Source: Sorghum bicolor
Lineage: Eukaryota; Streptophyta; Magnoliopsida; Poales; Poaceae
DNA: 64,000 nt
Assembly: GCF_000003195.3 (NCBI RefSeq)
Contig: NC_012871.2
Coordinates: 18,048,658 to 18,112,657 of the forward strand
Direction of reading: 5' to 3'
Part shown: piece after piece, positions 53,955-64,000 of the stretch
Position numbering within the stretch: position 1 is the first letter of the stretch
Layout of the letters: every line of letters begins with the position of its first letter
Program-made: the position numbers and the translations under genes
The notes under the pieces: generated by a model
Databases searched by the model: none
What the model saw: the letters and a program-made list of their open reading frames with translations, nothing else
Told to the model about the DNA's origin: nothing

Positions 53955-55312
53955 TGTTGACGGTCCTTAATGCTCATATTTAACCATCAACTAATCATGG
54001 AAAAGGATCCAAATGCAACCAACACCTAGACTTAGGGTTTTATCTGACAGAATTCTACGAGTTTTGGTGTTTGTCTATTTCTGCAGGGGGTTATCAGGAA
54101 ATATGGAAGAAAGGCCCACACGTCGGGATTACATAGAGATATTAACGTGCCGCGCAATTTTCTATCATCTAGAAGACTCCAGAAGCCACGGTAACGAACG
54201 GGAGGCCGAGCAGGCCCGGAGGCAGGGCGCCCGCCCTACCCCCCTGGGCGCCTGCCCTCCTCTGCTGGCCAATCAGCACGAGTCTCGGGGATTATGCCCC
54301 ACCGACTCTAAGGATCGAGGAAAATCACACAATGAAGGTCGGTTTGATCAGATGGTGGAGAATAACGTGGAAATTCCTTGGAAGCTACTCTTCCTAGATT
54401 TCTTGGGGGCTACTCTTCCTAGATTTCTTGGGGGCTACTCTTCCTGGACTATATAAGCAGACCCCCACCAGCCCCTGGAGGCATACCTCTTCTACAGAAT
54501 CAAAGTTAGGGTTTCAATTCTTCATCCAAGTAGAGAGGATCCCTCTAGTTCTTCTAGTTCTACCTCTAGTTCATCTAGATCTAGTTCTAGTTTATCTAGT
54601 TCTAGTTCTAGTTCCTCTAGTTCTAGTTCTAGTTAGTTCTAGTTGTAATCTAGAAAATAGGGAGAGAGAAGAGGAGAGCGGAGGAGGAGGAGCCGGATCT
54701 GTCGGATCTTCCTCAACATTGTACTTTTGCAGCAACTGGTTCGTTCTTCATCGTTCTCCAGGTTCTTCAATTCATAATCCTGAGTTCTTTAATTATTTTT
54801 ATTTACATTCAAGTTATTTATTGGATTCCCGCTTGCATCAAGTGCTCTAATCTTTGCAACATTAGAGTAGTAATTAATAGATTAGACGTGGTGTTTAGTC
54901 TTGTAATTACCTGGAATTGCACCCAATCCTGCGGATTGTTGTGGTAGCCTTAGGGTAGTGACAGCCCTAACGGTCGACGTATTCCACCTCATTCGGATCG
55001 GTGTTTGTAGGACCGTAGTCATAGCTTCCTAGCCCCCTTCTCATCTCTTTCTGTGGTTAGTGTTCTGATGTCCCAAAATAGATAATCTTGAAGTAATTCT
55101 TGATTCTTAGATCAACTAGAGAACTCTCAGGAAACTTCCTCTCTTCCCACCAAAAAAAATAATTATATAGTTATCCTTGGGCGATCTTGATTCTTAATTA
55201 GTACACTCACGTTCCCTGTGGAAAATCGATACTCTGGAATACTCCCGGGTGAAGGCTACATCGGTATCCGTGCGCTTGCGGATTTTTCTGTTTGCGTTTA
55301 AAATACCCAACA
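53955..55312 (+). repeat. 5' LTR of element B
   Basis: TATATAA at 54450-54456. Directly upstream is a 25-bp direct repeat with the core CTACTCTTCCTAGATTTCTT (54385-54409, 54410-54434, partial to 54448). Confidence 0.95.
54544..54645. repeat. CTAGTT-type hexamer repeat in the B LTR
   Basis: About 100 bp built of CTAGTT/TCTAGT variants, downstream of the TATA box and so within the transcribed leader. The 3' LTR copy is at about 61755-61856 with the same array, so it predates insertion. Confidence 0.85.
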
Positions 55313-55319
55313 AGCTTTC

Positions 55320-55337
55320 TGGCACCGTTGCCGGGGA
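55320..55337 (+). other. Primer binding site of element B (tRNA-Asp type)
   Basis: TGGCACCGTTGCCGGGGA, one base from the tRNA-Asp-complementary site characteristic of Athila-type elements, 7 bases after the LTR. Confidence 0.8.
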
Positions 55338-55429
55338 ACGGTAGCTGTGCTAGTTTCGAACCAAGTCGTCCGTGTATCCTTTTTCTTTTCCCTTTTACCA
55401 CACTCACCTTACCATTTTCACCATACCAC

Positions 55430-55660
55430 ATGGATTTCCCTCCTATCTATAAATTCTTTGCTCCAAAGGGCGAGTTATTAGAGCCACCCCCATCATCACA
55501 TCCAATTCTTACAGATGGCTACGACCTCGGCCCTGATCTAATAGCCATGATTCAGGAGCAACCCTTCTCTGGGCAAGTAGATGAAGATCCATACACCCAC
55601 CTTAGAGAATTCGAGCAGTTGTTGCCGATCTATTTCTGGCATGACACAAGAAACCCTTAA
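55430..55660 (+). pseudogene. gag: gag N-terminus of element B, first frame
   Basis: The ATG at 55430 starts MDFPPIYKFFAPKGELLEPP; the frame runs to TGA-type termination after 55650. The gag N-terminal region (DPYTHLREFEQL) continues in another frame from about 55620 (ISGMTQETLKWKLFPFSL). The homology passes from one frame to the other within a few codons, so a one- or two-base indel lies at about 55618-55624. The start was chosen as the first ATG of coding-like sequence after the primer site. Confidence 0.75.
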
Positions 55661-57428
55661 ATGGAAATTATTTCCGTTCTCCCTTTTGGGAAGAGCAAAA
55701 AAGTGGTATGCTCATTCTGTAGGAGGCGTAAATGGAAATTGGGATGAACTTCGGGACAACTTTTGTCTCGCTTTCTTTCCACTTTTTCGAATCACTGACC
55801 TTAGAATCGAAATTCTTACATTCAAACAAAGAGAGAAGGAAACTTTAGGAGCAGCTTGGGCTAGGTTCACAAGCCTTACCATTTCCGGTCCAAACCTTTC
55901 CCTGCCTGACCATGTACTGTACTACCACTTTTATCGTGGTCTAAGCAAGGAGGCTGCTCTTCACCTCGACAATGCTTCAGGAGGCTCATTCACACACAAG
56001 CTCACAGATGAGGGGAGAGCTATCCTAGAAAGAATTCTTGAAAATACCCCTTACACAGGCATTTATGATGAGTTTCCTGAAGAAGAAAAAGAAGTCGAGC
56101 CTGATCTTAAACCAAAAGATGAGGAACTTGCAACCGAGTTAGAAATTCCACCTGACCCATCCATTTATTTGGTTGTAGAGAAACCTCCTGATAAAGGAAT
56201 GCAAAACCAACTAAGGGATGATGAACCACCACCTTTAGAGCATCCCTTTGAATTCGAGGAAGATCTTTTTGAAGATTATGGAAACACCTCGAATTTTCCT
56301 ATCCAAACACGACCTCTAGTAAGGACCACTCAATCTGTTCTAAGAGTAGAATCTGTTGACATAGAACACATCAAAAGCCTTTCGGCTATTCTGAGTTATG
56401 AATGGCTAACAGAAGCAGAGTTGTCTCCTGAGGTAGCTCGAATCATCACTCCTTCAACCATTCTTCTATGCCAAATTAGAAGGTCCGCTAGGAAGGTCCA
56501 CTACAATCCATATGTTGGGATAAATATTATTTCCAAGGAGTTAGCTGACACTCTTTATCCCAATGAGTCCATAACCCCATCTCAAAAACTTTTACAAAGT
56601 CCATCTAGATTAATTCTAGAGAGCCATGGGGTATTAAGGGCAGTTCCTATTAGAATCAAGGACTCTGGAATATGTCTAGATTTTCACATTTTTGACATAC
56701 CAGAGATTCCTCTCTTGATTGGTAGACCAATCATAAAACTTCTACATGAACAACCACAACGAGGTCATTTAGACTTCAAGGTTGGGAATTCCACTATTGT
56801 TGTTCCTCTAGCTAGATCAATTAACACGATAGTGGAACCCAAACTTGACCCAGATCCTATTGAGGAGGTCTTAATGGTGACTCAAGAGGAGATGACCCAA
56901 CCATTCTTTAATCATGAACACTTTGTTCAAGAAGAAGAAGAGTTGGTAGAACCCGTTGAGCTAGACAAAAATGAACAACCTTCATCCCCTCCAATAGAGT
57001 TAAAACCTCTTCCTTCTGGCCTTAGATATGTCTTCTTGCACAACAACTCAAAAACTCCAGTAATTATCAGTGACAAGCTTTCCGATTATGAAACACAACA
57101 ACTTGTCACTGTTCTTGAAAGACATAGATCAGCTTTTGGCTACTCTCTCGAGGATCTCACGGGCATTAGTCCCATTCTCTGCACTCATCGTATCCCTATT
57201 GATCCCAATTCTACACCTTCAAGGGAACCACAACGGAGACTTAACAATGCTATGCGAGAGGTTGTTAAGAAAGAGGTCCTCAAACTCTATCGTGCTGGGA
57301 TTATTTATCCTGTGCCACATAGTGAGTGGGTTAGCCCTGTCCAAGTAGTGCCAAAGAAAGGAGGAATGACGGTCGTTAGGAATGAGAAGAATGAACTTAT
57401 CCCTCAACGAATTGTCACTGGGTGGTGA
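55581..57428 (+). pseudogene. gag main part, protease-like region and RT start of element B
   Basis: 615-codon frame. Gag domain: GRAKKWYAHSVGGVNGNWDE, FKQREKETLGAAWARF, HVLYYHFYRGLSKEAALHLD. After an acidic linker, a protease-like fold at about residues 300-390: VHYNPYVGINIISKEL (56497-56544) and IPEIPLLIGRPI. The usual D-S/T-G catalytic triplet is not seen; the equivalent place reads NPYVG. The RT begins near residue 545 (REPQRRLNNAMREVVKKEVL, VPHSEWVSPVQVVPKKGG) and is cut by TGA at 57426-57428. The next ORF is in the same frame. The gag frameshift is just upstream. Confidence 0.82.
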
Positions 57429-59891
57429 ATGTGTATTGACTATCGAAAACTCAATAAGGCTACAAAGAAAGATCATTTTCCGTTACCCTTCATTGATGAA
57501 ATGTTGGAATGGCTTGCAAACCACTCTTTCTTTTGCTTCCTTGATGGTTATTCTGGATATCACCAAATCCCAATCCACCCAGATGACCAAGAAAAGACTA
57601 CCTTTACATGCCCATATGGAACTTATGCATACCGACGAATGTCGTTCGGATTGTGCAATGCTCCAGCTTCTTTCCAACGGTGCATGATGTCTATTTTCTC
57701 GGACATGATTGAGAAGATCATGGAGGTTTTCATGGATGATTTTACCGTCTATGGCAAAACATTCGATCATTGTTTGGAGAATTTAGATAGAGTCTTGCAG
57801 CAATGTGAAGAAAAGCACTTAATCCTGAACTGGGAGAAATGCCATTTTATGGTTCAGGAAGGAATAGTGTTAGGACATAAAGTGTCCGAACGTGGTATAG
57901 AGGTGGACAAAGCAAAGATTGAAGTTATTGAAAAACTTCCACCTCCCATGAATGTGAAAGGAATCCGTAGCTTTTTGGGACATGCAGGGTTCTATAGACG
58001 CTTTATCAAGAATTTCTCTCAAATTGCTAGACCCCTAACTAATCTCCTAGCTAAGGATGCACCTTTCATCTTTAGTGATGAGTGTCATGAATCTTTTCAA
58101 ACTCTTAAGAAAGCACTCATCTCAACCCCGATTATCCAACCACCTGATTGGAATCTTCCTTTTGAGATCATGTGTGATGCTAGCGATTTTGCGGTTGGTG
58201 CCGTTTTAGGACAGACCAAGGATAAAAAGCATTATGCCATATCCTACGCTAGCAAAACCTTGTCTGGACCGCAGCTCAATTACACTACAACTGAAAAAGA
58301 GCTGTTGGCTGTTGTCTTTGCTATAGACAAGTTTAGATCTTACTTAGTGGGGGCAAAGATAATCATCTATTCAGACCATGCTGCTCTCAAGTACCTCCTC
58401 ACTAAGAAAGATGCTAAGCCTCGTCTAATTCGATGGATTCTTCTACTCCAAGACTTTGACATAGAAATCCGAGATAGGAAGGGAGTTGAGAATTCCGTAG
58501 CCGACCACTTATCTAGGCTTCAATATAAGGAAACACATGATGAGCTTCCCATAAATGACTACCTAAGGGATGACACCCTGCTTAAGATAACACATGCAGA
58601 TCCATGGTACGCAGACATCGTAAACTTTATAGTAAAAGGCTATGTCCCACCTGGTGCAAACAAAAGGAAGTTACTTCACGATAGTCGTTTCCACCTTTGG
58701 GATGAGCCATATCTTTTCCGAGTCTGCGCTGATGGACTCTTGAGAAGGTGTGTTCCTATGGCTGAGGCTACTCAAATTATGGAAAGATGCCATGCCTCGC
58801 CATATGGAGGACACTATGGAGCATTTCGGACACATGCTAAAATTTGGCAAAGTGGTTTTTTCTGGCCAATGATGTATGAAGATACAAAGGACTTTGTCAG
58901 GAGATGCCACCGGTGTCAAAAACATGGGAATATTAACTCACAAAATGAAATGCCTCTCACAAATAATCTTCAAGTAGAACTTTTTGATGTTTGGGGCATT
59001 GATTTCATGGGGCCATTCCCTATGTCCGGGAATTGCGAGTATATCTTAGTAGCTGTGGACTACGTGACCAAATGGGTAGAAGCCCTACCTTGTCGATCAG
59101 CTGATTCAAAACATGCCAAGAGAATGTTCCATGAAGTAATCTTTCCTCGCTTTGGTATACCCCGGATAGTTATAAGTGATGGAGGTTCTCACTTCATCGA
59201 CAAAATCTTCCGAAAGTACTTAGCCGATCATGGAGTTCGACACAACGTCGCAACACCATACCATCCTCAGACTAGCGGTCAAGCCGAAACATCTAACAAA
59301 CAAATCAAAAGTATTTTACAAAAGACCGTAGATGAGATGGGTAAGGGGTGGAAGGACAAACTTCCTGATGCACTTTGGGCATATAGAACTGCATTCAAAA
59401 CACCCATAGGCATGTCACCTTATCAACTTGTATATGGAAAAACTTGTCATTTGCCTGTGGAAGTAGAGTTTAAGGCTCATTGGGCACTCAAGAAATGGAA
59501 CATGGATCTCCACCTCGCTAGTGAGAATCGTCTGATGCAACTATCTGAGCTAGAAGAATGGAGAGAGAAAGCCTACCACAATTCAAGGATCTATAAAGAG
59601 AGAACAAAACGATGGCATGATAAGAGAATCAAGCACAAGGAGTTTAAGCCTGGAGATAAGGTTCTACTATTCAATTCAAGAGTTAAGCTCTTTAGTCATG
59701 GTAAGCTACGAAGTAAGTGGGATGGACCATACAAGGTTATTGACACTTCAACTCATGGAGCTATTACCATCCAAGATGACATAGGTAACACTTTTAAGGT
59801 AAATGGTCAACGCTTGAAAATCTATCTCGAGCCACAAAACAACCTGGTAGAGGAACTTGATGTGATGGAGTTCATAGAATTCTCACATTAA
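57429..59891 (+). CDS. pol: RT, RNase H and integrase of element B
   Basis: 820-residue frame directly following the TGA at 57426. [52 protein letters not shown], and the active site FMDD at 57729-57740 (YxDD variant usual in Athila relatives). RNase [44 protein letters not shown]. Integrase: zinc region ending [11 protein letters not shown], then [36 protein letters not shown] for the D,D,E core, and the C-terminal [14 protein letters not shown] ... [10 protein letters not shown]. No chromodomain. Intact apart from the upstream stop, which suggests a recent loss of function. A single RNase H, unlike A and G. Confidence 0.92.
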   Translation: MCIDYRKLNKATKKDHFPLPFIDEMLEWLANHSFFCFLDGYSGYHQIPIHPDDQEKTTFTCPYGTYAYRRMSFGLCNAPASFQRCMMSIFSDMIEKIMEVFMDDFTVYGKTFDHCLENLDRVLQQCEEKHLILNWEKCHFMVQEGIVLGHKVSERGIEVDKAKIEVIEKLPPPMNVKGIRSFLGHAGFYRRFIKNFSQIARPLTNLLAKDAPFIFSDECHESFQTLKKALISTPIIQPPDWNLPFEIMCDASDFAVGAVLGQTKDKKHYAISYASKTLSGPQLNYTTTEKELLAVVFAIDKFRSYLVGAKIIIYSDHAALKYLLTKKDAKPRLIRWILLLQDFDIEIRDRKGVENSVADHLSRLQYKETHDELPINDYLRDDTLLKITHADPWYADIVNFIVKGYVPPGANKRKLLHDSRFHLWDEPYLFRVCADGLLRRCVPMAEATQIMERCHASPYGGHYGAFRTHAKIWQSGFFWPMMYEDTKDFVRRCHRCQKHGNINSQNEMPLTNNLQVELFDVWGIDFMGPFPMSGNCEYILVAVDYVTKWVEALPCRSADSKHAKRMFHEVIFPRFGIPRIVISDGGSHFIDKIFRKYLADHGVRHNVATPYHPQTSGQAETSNKQIKSILQKTVDEMGKGWKDKLPDALWAYRTAFKTPIGMSPYQLVYGKTCHLPVEVEFKAHWALKKWNMDLHLASENRLMQLSELEEWREKAYHNSRIYKERTKRWHDKRIKHKEFKPGDKVLLFNSRVKLFSHGKLRSKWDGPYKVIDTSTHGAITIQDDIGNTFKVNGQRLKIYLEPQNNLVEELDVMEFIEFSH

Positions 59892-61151
59892 GCTCTCATA
59901 AGCTCTAGACAATTACCTAACCCTTAACATGTTCCACAAGTTTTGTTGTCTATTTGGGTTGTGCAGGATTTTGAGGCTTAAGAAGAGTGAGACCAACCAT
60001 GCAGGCCACAAGAGTGAACGACTATGTCAACATCCAGCTTGGGGGAGGCACCCCCACGTGTATCTAGATAAGTATTACTTTTCTTCCTTTGGTTTTATTT
60101 TCTAGTATTCGGAAATAAATAAACAAATAAAAATGCATAACCATGAAACCAAACAAAGTTTTTCTTTTGAGTAATATACAATAGTTTTGTGTAATCCTAA
60201 GTTTTAAATAAAAATAAAAAAAAAGTTTGATTCAAGTCTAGGTAATTGACAAACATGATATGAGAAGGTCTGAGCTACTATTTAACTTGTTCCAAGTTTT
60301 GCTAGAGTTCTGGAGATTTTATCTTTTGAAAATCTAAAAATTCATAAAAAATATATATGAGATCATAATACCTAGAGTCTTATAAGATATAAATATTAAA
60401 ACTGTGGGCACTTGCTTTGCTCAAGCCATTGTTAATTCTTGTAGTTTTGGTTGAGAGAATTATCATGCTCCCAAGATCAAGATCTTTTTGTTTTAAAAAT
60501 ATAAAAGATTCACTCTTCCGAAGTATTATTGCATTAGAGGCATGGGACTATGCAAAAATTTGATTCGAAAAAAAAGAGTGAGACGAGAGGTAAAAATGGA
60601 CAAGTGTCCGAAGTAGAATTAGGGGTACAAAGATACCCACCTGAGTGGAAAAAATGGACATGTGTCCGACAGTAGAATTAGGGGTACTTGATGCCCACTT
60701 AAAAAAAAAGAGACTGAAAAAAAAGAAAAAAAAAATGAATGAATGAAAAAAAAATGATAGCCCATGGTCCCTCTAATAAGCAATATGCCAGTAAGAGATG
60801 ACAAACTTCTCAAAAAGGTCAAAGGTCTTGATCTAGGAGTATGACATTCCTCTCCCTTACTTCGAGCGTTGACATAGCAAAATGCAAAGTAAGTATGCTA
60901 AAACTTTTAAAGCTCTACTTATATATCTTTCGAGAAGAAGGCAAATGCCTCAGTTTTATTTTGCAGACTTATAAAAAACTCTAGAACAAAGGTAAGACAG
61001 AAGAACTTGAGACATAGTGCTTGACTTGATCATTCTGTTTTTCAATCACTTAAGACCTTAGTGATAACTTAAAAACACTGTAGTAAGAGGCATAGAAGTA
61101 ACCCCTATTTTCTTGTTGATTTTAGCTTTGCTCAGGGACGAGCAAAGGTTA
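59892..61151 (+). other. 3' non-coding region of element B
   Basis: No gene; no env-like ORF. It contains a 57-bp-spaced direct repeat at about 60592-60690 with GGACAAGTGTCC and GGACATGTGTCC palindromic cores and the shared AGTAGAATTAGGGGTAC. A-rich runs at 60700-60760. Confidence 0.6.
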
Positions 61152-61165
61152 AGCTTGGGGGAGCT
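61152..61165 (+). other. Polypurine tract of element B
   Basis: AGCTTGGGGGAGCT immediately before the 3' LTR; the G-run marks plus-strand DNA priming. Confidence 0.75.
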
Positions 61166-62522
61166 TGTTGACGGTCCTTAATGCTCATATTTAACCATCA
61201 ACTAATCATGGAAAAGGATCCAAATGCAGCCAACACCTAGACTTAGGGTTTTATCTGACAGAATTCCACGAGTTTTAGTGTTTGTCTATTTCTGCAGGGG
61301 GTTATCAGGAAATATGGAAGAAAGGCCCACACGTCGGGATTACATAGAGATATTAACGTGCCGCGCAATTTTCTATCATCTAGAAGACTCCAGAAGCCAC
61401 GGTAACGAACGGGAGGCCGAGCAGGCCCGGAGGCAGGGCGCCCGCCCTACCCCCCTGGGCGCCCGCCCTCCTCTGCTGGCCAATCAGCATGAGTCTCGGG
61501 GATTATGCCCCACCGACTCTAAGGATCGAGGAAAATCACACAATGAAGGTCGGTTTGATCAGATGGTGGAGAATAACGTGGAAATTCCTTGAAAGCTACT
61601 CTTCCTAGATTTCTTGGGGGCTACTCTTCCTAGATTTCTTGGGGGCTACTCTTCCTGGACTATATAAGCAGACCCCCACCAGCCCCTGGAGGCATACCTC
61701 TTCTACAGAATCAAAGTTAGGGTTTCAATTCTTCATCCAAGTAGAGAGGATCCCTCTAGTTCTTCTAGTTCTACCTCTAGTTCATCTAGATCTAGTTCTA
61801 GTTTATCTAGTTCTAGTTCTAGTTCCTCTAGTTCTAGTTCTAGTTAGTTCTAGTTGTAATCTAGAAAATAGGGAGAGAGAAGAGGAGAGCGGAGGAGGAG
61901 GAGCCGGATCTATCGGATCTTCCTCAACATTGTACTTTTGCAGCAACTGGTTCGTTCTTCATCGTTCTCTAGGTTCTTCAATTCATAATCCTGAGTTCTT
62001 TAATTATTTTTATTTACATTCAAGTTATTTATTGGATTCCCGCTTGCATCAAGTGCTCTAATCTTTGCAACATTAGAGTAGTAATTAATAGATTAGACGT
62101 GGTGTTTAGTCTTGTAATTACCTGGAATTGCACCCAATCCTGCGGATTGTTGTGGTAGCCTTAGGGTAGTGACAGCCCTAACGGTCGACGTATTCCACCT
62201 CGTTCGGATCGGTGTTTGTAGGACCGTAGTCAGAGCTTCCTAGCCCCCTTCTCATCTTTTTCTGTGGTTAGTGTTCTGATGTCCCAAAATAGATAATCTT
62301 GAAGTAATTCTTGATTCTTAGATCAACTAGAGAACTCTCAGGAAACTTCCTCTCTTCCCACCAAAAAAATAATTATATAGTTATCCTTGGGCAATCTTGA
62401 TTCTTAATTAGTACACTCACGTTCCCTATGGAAAATTGATACTCTGGAATACTCCCGGGTGAAGGCTACATCGGTATCCGTGCGCTTGCGGATTTTTCTG
62501 TTTGCGTTTAAAATACCCAACA
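61166..62522 (+). repeat. 3' LTR of element B
   Basis: 1357 bp, TATATAA at 61661-61667, same 25-bp repeats and hexamer array as the 5' copy. Followed by CCGCC. Confidence 0.95.
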
Positions 62523-62527
62523 CCGCC

Positions 62528-63110
62528 AAATTCTGGAATTAGACTATGCATATCACACCACCGCGACCTCCATCTCAAGAGCTTTCAATTCGGCACTCGC
62601 TGGCGTGAAGTATCAGAGGAGATCGAAGAAGGTCGCCCTCCATGCCTGCCGTAGCTGTCTTCGCAACCCCAGCCATGCACGAGCCAAGCAGCGCACACGC
62701 ACCCCACGATGTCGCCGAGCTCCTACAGCGACGCTGGGGCCACGCCACGGTGGCGTGCTCGGGTGCGCCGGTGCCCGCGAAGCACTCTAGACGGAGACAA
62801 GGAGCGCGGCAGCGTACGCGAGGGACTACCATGTCATGCTGTTGCCCACGACGACGGCGGCCAGGCACGCCATGAATCACGCTGGAGCACTAGATGCAGA
62901 GGGCATGAGATAGAAACGACAGGAGTCTTCCTAACGGGATTTGCCCGGTTTCTTCCGTTCTTGATCCTTGCGAACACTCCGTTTCCTCGTAGAGAAACCA
63001 TTTCTATGATTTTCTATCTCTCTGCATTAATTCTATTGTCACCTCAGCAAATTGCTTAGTTGTCAAGGTAATTAAGATAGATAAAAACTACTATAAATAC
63101 TCCATTGGGA
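62528..63110. repeat. Foldback locus, inner left arm
   Basis: Near-perfect reverse complement of 63190-63706. Includes a GC-rich, protein-coding-like block (about 62600-62880) open in several frames, none of which I can name, and an AT-rich inner part (about 62920-63110). Confidence 0.85.
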
Positions 63111-63189
63111 GTGCCCTAAGGGGGAAAAGCGTATTTGCTGAGGTAGTTTCTATTGGGAGTGCCCTAAGGTGGAAAAGCGTATTTGTTCG
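63111..63189. other. Loop of the foldback locus
   Basis: About 80 bp, with part of a direct repeat carrying TTGGGAGTGCCCTAAGG and GGAAAAGCGTATTTG (at about 63106 and 63154). Confidence 0.6.
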
Positions 63190-63733
63190 GGGAGTGCCCA
63201 TTGAAATATTTATGGTAGTTTCTATCTATCTTAATTACCTTGACAGCTAAGTAATTTGCTGAGGTGGCAATAGAATTAATGTAGAGAGATAGAAAATCGT
63301 AGAAACGGTTTCTCTATGAGGAAACAGAGTGTTCGCAAGGATCAACCAGTCGTTTCTATCTCCTGCCATGTGGATCCGGTGCTCCAGCGTGATTCATGGC
63401 ATGCCTGGCCGCCGTCGTCATGGACAACAGCATGACATGGTAGTCCCTCGCATACGCTGCCGCGCTCCTTGTCTCCGTCCAGAGTGCTTCGCGGGCGCCG
63501 GCGCACCCGAGCACGCCACCATGGCGTGGCCCCGGCGTCGCTGTAGGAGCTCGGCGACATCGTGGGGTGCGTGTGCGCTGCTTGGCTCGTGCATGGCTGG
63601 GGGCCCGAAGACAGTTGCGGTAGGCGCGGTAGGCATGGAGGGATTTGGAAGCTCTTGAGATGGAGGTCGCGATGGCGTGACATGCATAGTCTAATTCCAG
63701 AATTTGGCGATGGGATTTGGGAGAGGAAGAAAC
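63190..63733. repeat. Foldback locus, right arm
   Basis: Reverse complement of the left arm (63110-62528, then 53954-53927 across element B). Arms are about 560-600 bp and mostly identical by eye, with scattered substitutions. Confidence 0.85.
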
Positions 63734-64000
63734 TAAGGCCTTCTTTGGCAGCCCAAATTCCCAGAGGGAACCCTGCGAATTCCATGGGCCAATCTCCCCT
63801 ATGACAATCTCCCACGGGCCAAATTTTGGTGCTCTTTGGAAGCCCACTAACCCGAGGTTTGCAGCCCGTTTTCCTTCATTTTCCACGCGGAAATAATCCA
63901 CGAGCGAGGAGACCGGGAGGGTTTCCCCTTGCGCTCGCGAGTCGGACGCGACGGTCTTTCTTCCTCCGCTCGTGACGCCGTCCGGTCACGAGGCCGCGGC
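63734..64000. other. Window end: MITE-like start and GC-rich sequence
   Basis: Starts AAGGCCTTCTTTGGCAGCCC, resembling ends of grass MITEs, and becomes GC-rich after 63890. No gene can be supported within the window. Confidence 0.3.

Larger units (their letters stand above)
53955..62522 (+). mobile_element. Element B: young Athila-like Ty3/gypsy retrotransposon
   Basis: LTRs of 1358 and 1357 bp, TGTTGACGGT...ATACCCAACA, target duplication CCGCC (53950-53954, 62523-62527). Primer site of tRNA-Asp type. It has gag-pro and RT-RNase H-integrase on the plus strand. By eye about 14 LTR substitutions (about 1%) plus one indel, so recent (roughly 0.4 million years at 1.3e-8). Only two coding breaks are visible: a frameshift in gag near 55620 and a TGA at 57426. 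No env-like ORF after integrase. Confidence 0.95.

Noticed and set aside
54428..54850. 140-residue ORF, repeated at 61639-62061
   Set aside because: Lies in both B LTRs and is driven by the CTAGTT array (Leu/Val repeats); it is untranslated leader.
63356..63901. 181-residue minus-strand ORF and overlapping frames
   Set aside because: Produced by the GC-rich foldback arm; the same bases give ORFs on the other strand in the left arm. No domain recognised.

Overview
This window is plant nuclear DNA, most likely from a grass (Poaceae). It is almost entirely nested transposable elements: Ty3/gypsy LTR retrotransposons of Tat-like, Athila-like and long-LTR types, solo LTRs, small DNA transposons, and a Helitron carrying a plant gene fragment. 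No intact ordinary host gene was found. The only recognisable host-derived coding piece is a first-exon fragment of the U4/U6 snRNP protein PRP4 inside the Helitron. Element letters A to N below are my own labels.

Layout. 1-5813: minus-strand element N, with a leader, an unrecognised ORF, an iMet-type primer binding site and a 4.5 kb LTR; it sits inside the gag start of minus-strand element M. 5814-7896: M, whose LTR (about 6678-7645) has a primer binding site on one side and a polypurine stretch plus a pol tail on the other. 7897-8290 and 22385-22765: two halves of an old LTR-like fragment K, split by element A (8296-20714, TSD CCTAG) and solo LTR D (20728-22379, TSD CTAGG). 22766-about 49020: degenerate minus-strand Tat-type element G. 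It is interrupted by non-autonomous element C (23317-30450), non-autonomous element H (33154-38264, itself holding solo LTR J at 33730-35577), a hAT MITE (38501-38667), solo LTR E (39547-41200) and mini-element F (46781-48399, inside G's LTR). 49301-50180: Mutator-like element with a GC-rich core. 50669-51353: PIF/Harbinger-like element. 51702-53764: Helitron. 53927-63733: a foldback (inverted-repeat) locus split by the young Athila-like element B (53955-62522, TSD CCGCC).

How the genes work together. A and B encode gag, protease, reverse transcriptase, RNase H and integrase, but both now carry frame breaks. A also carries an antisense gene facing pol. It can be modelled as six exons with GT-AG introns and an in-frame total of 945 codons, with its own TATA box and a plant-mobile-domain-like N-terminal half plus a coiled-coil C-terminus. 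G carries its own plus-strand, intron-containing genes in the corresponding place. C, F and H keep LTRs, primer site and polypurine tract but no coding capacity, so they would depend on proteins made elsewhere.

The most interesting signals are: the spliced antisense gene of A; an element-wide excess of the CCGAT/ATCGG core in A; a canonical -1 slippery heptamer at A's gag-pro junction; the dominance of TAG among disabling stops; the PRP4-carrying Helitron; and the inverted duplication split by B. All calls come from reading the sequence by eye. LTR differences were counted by hand, and family names rest on motif recognition, not on a search.
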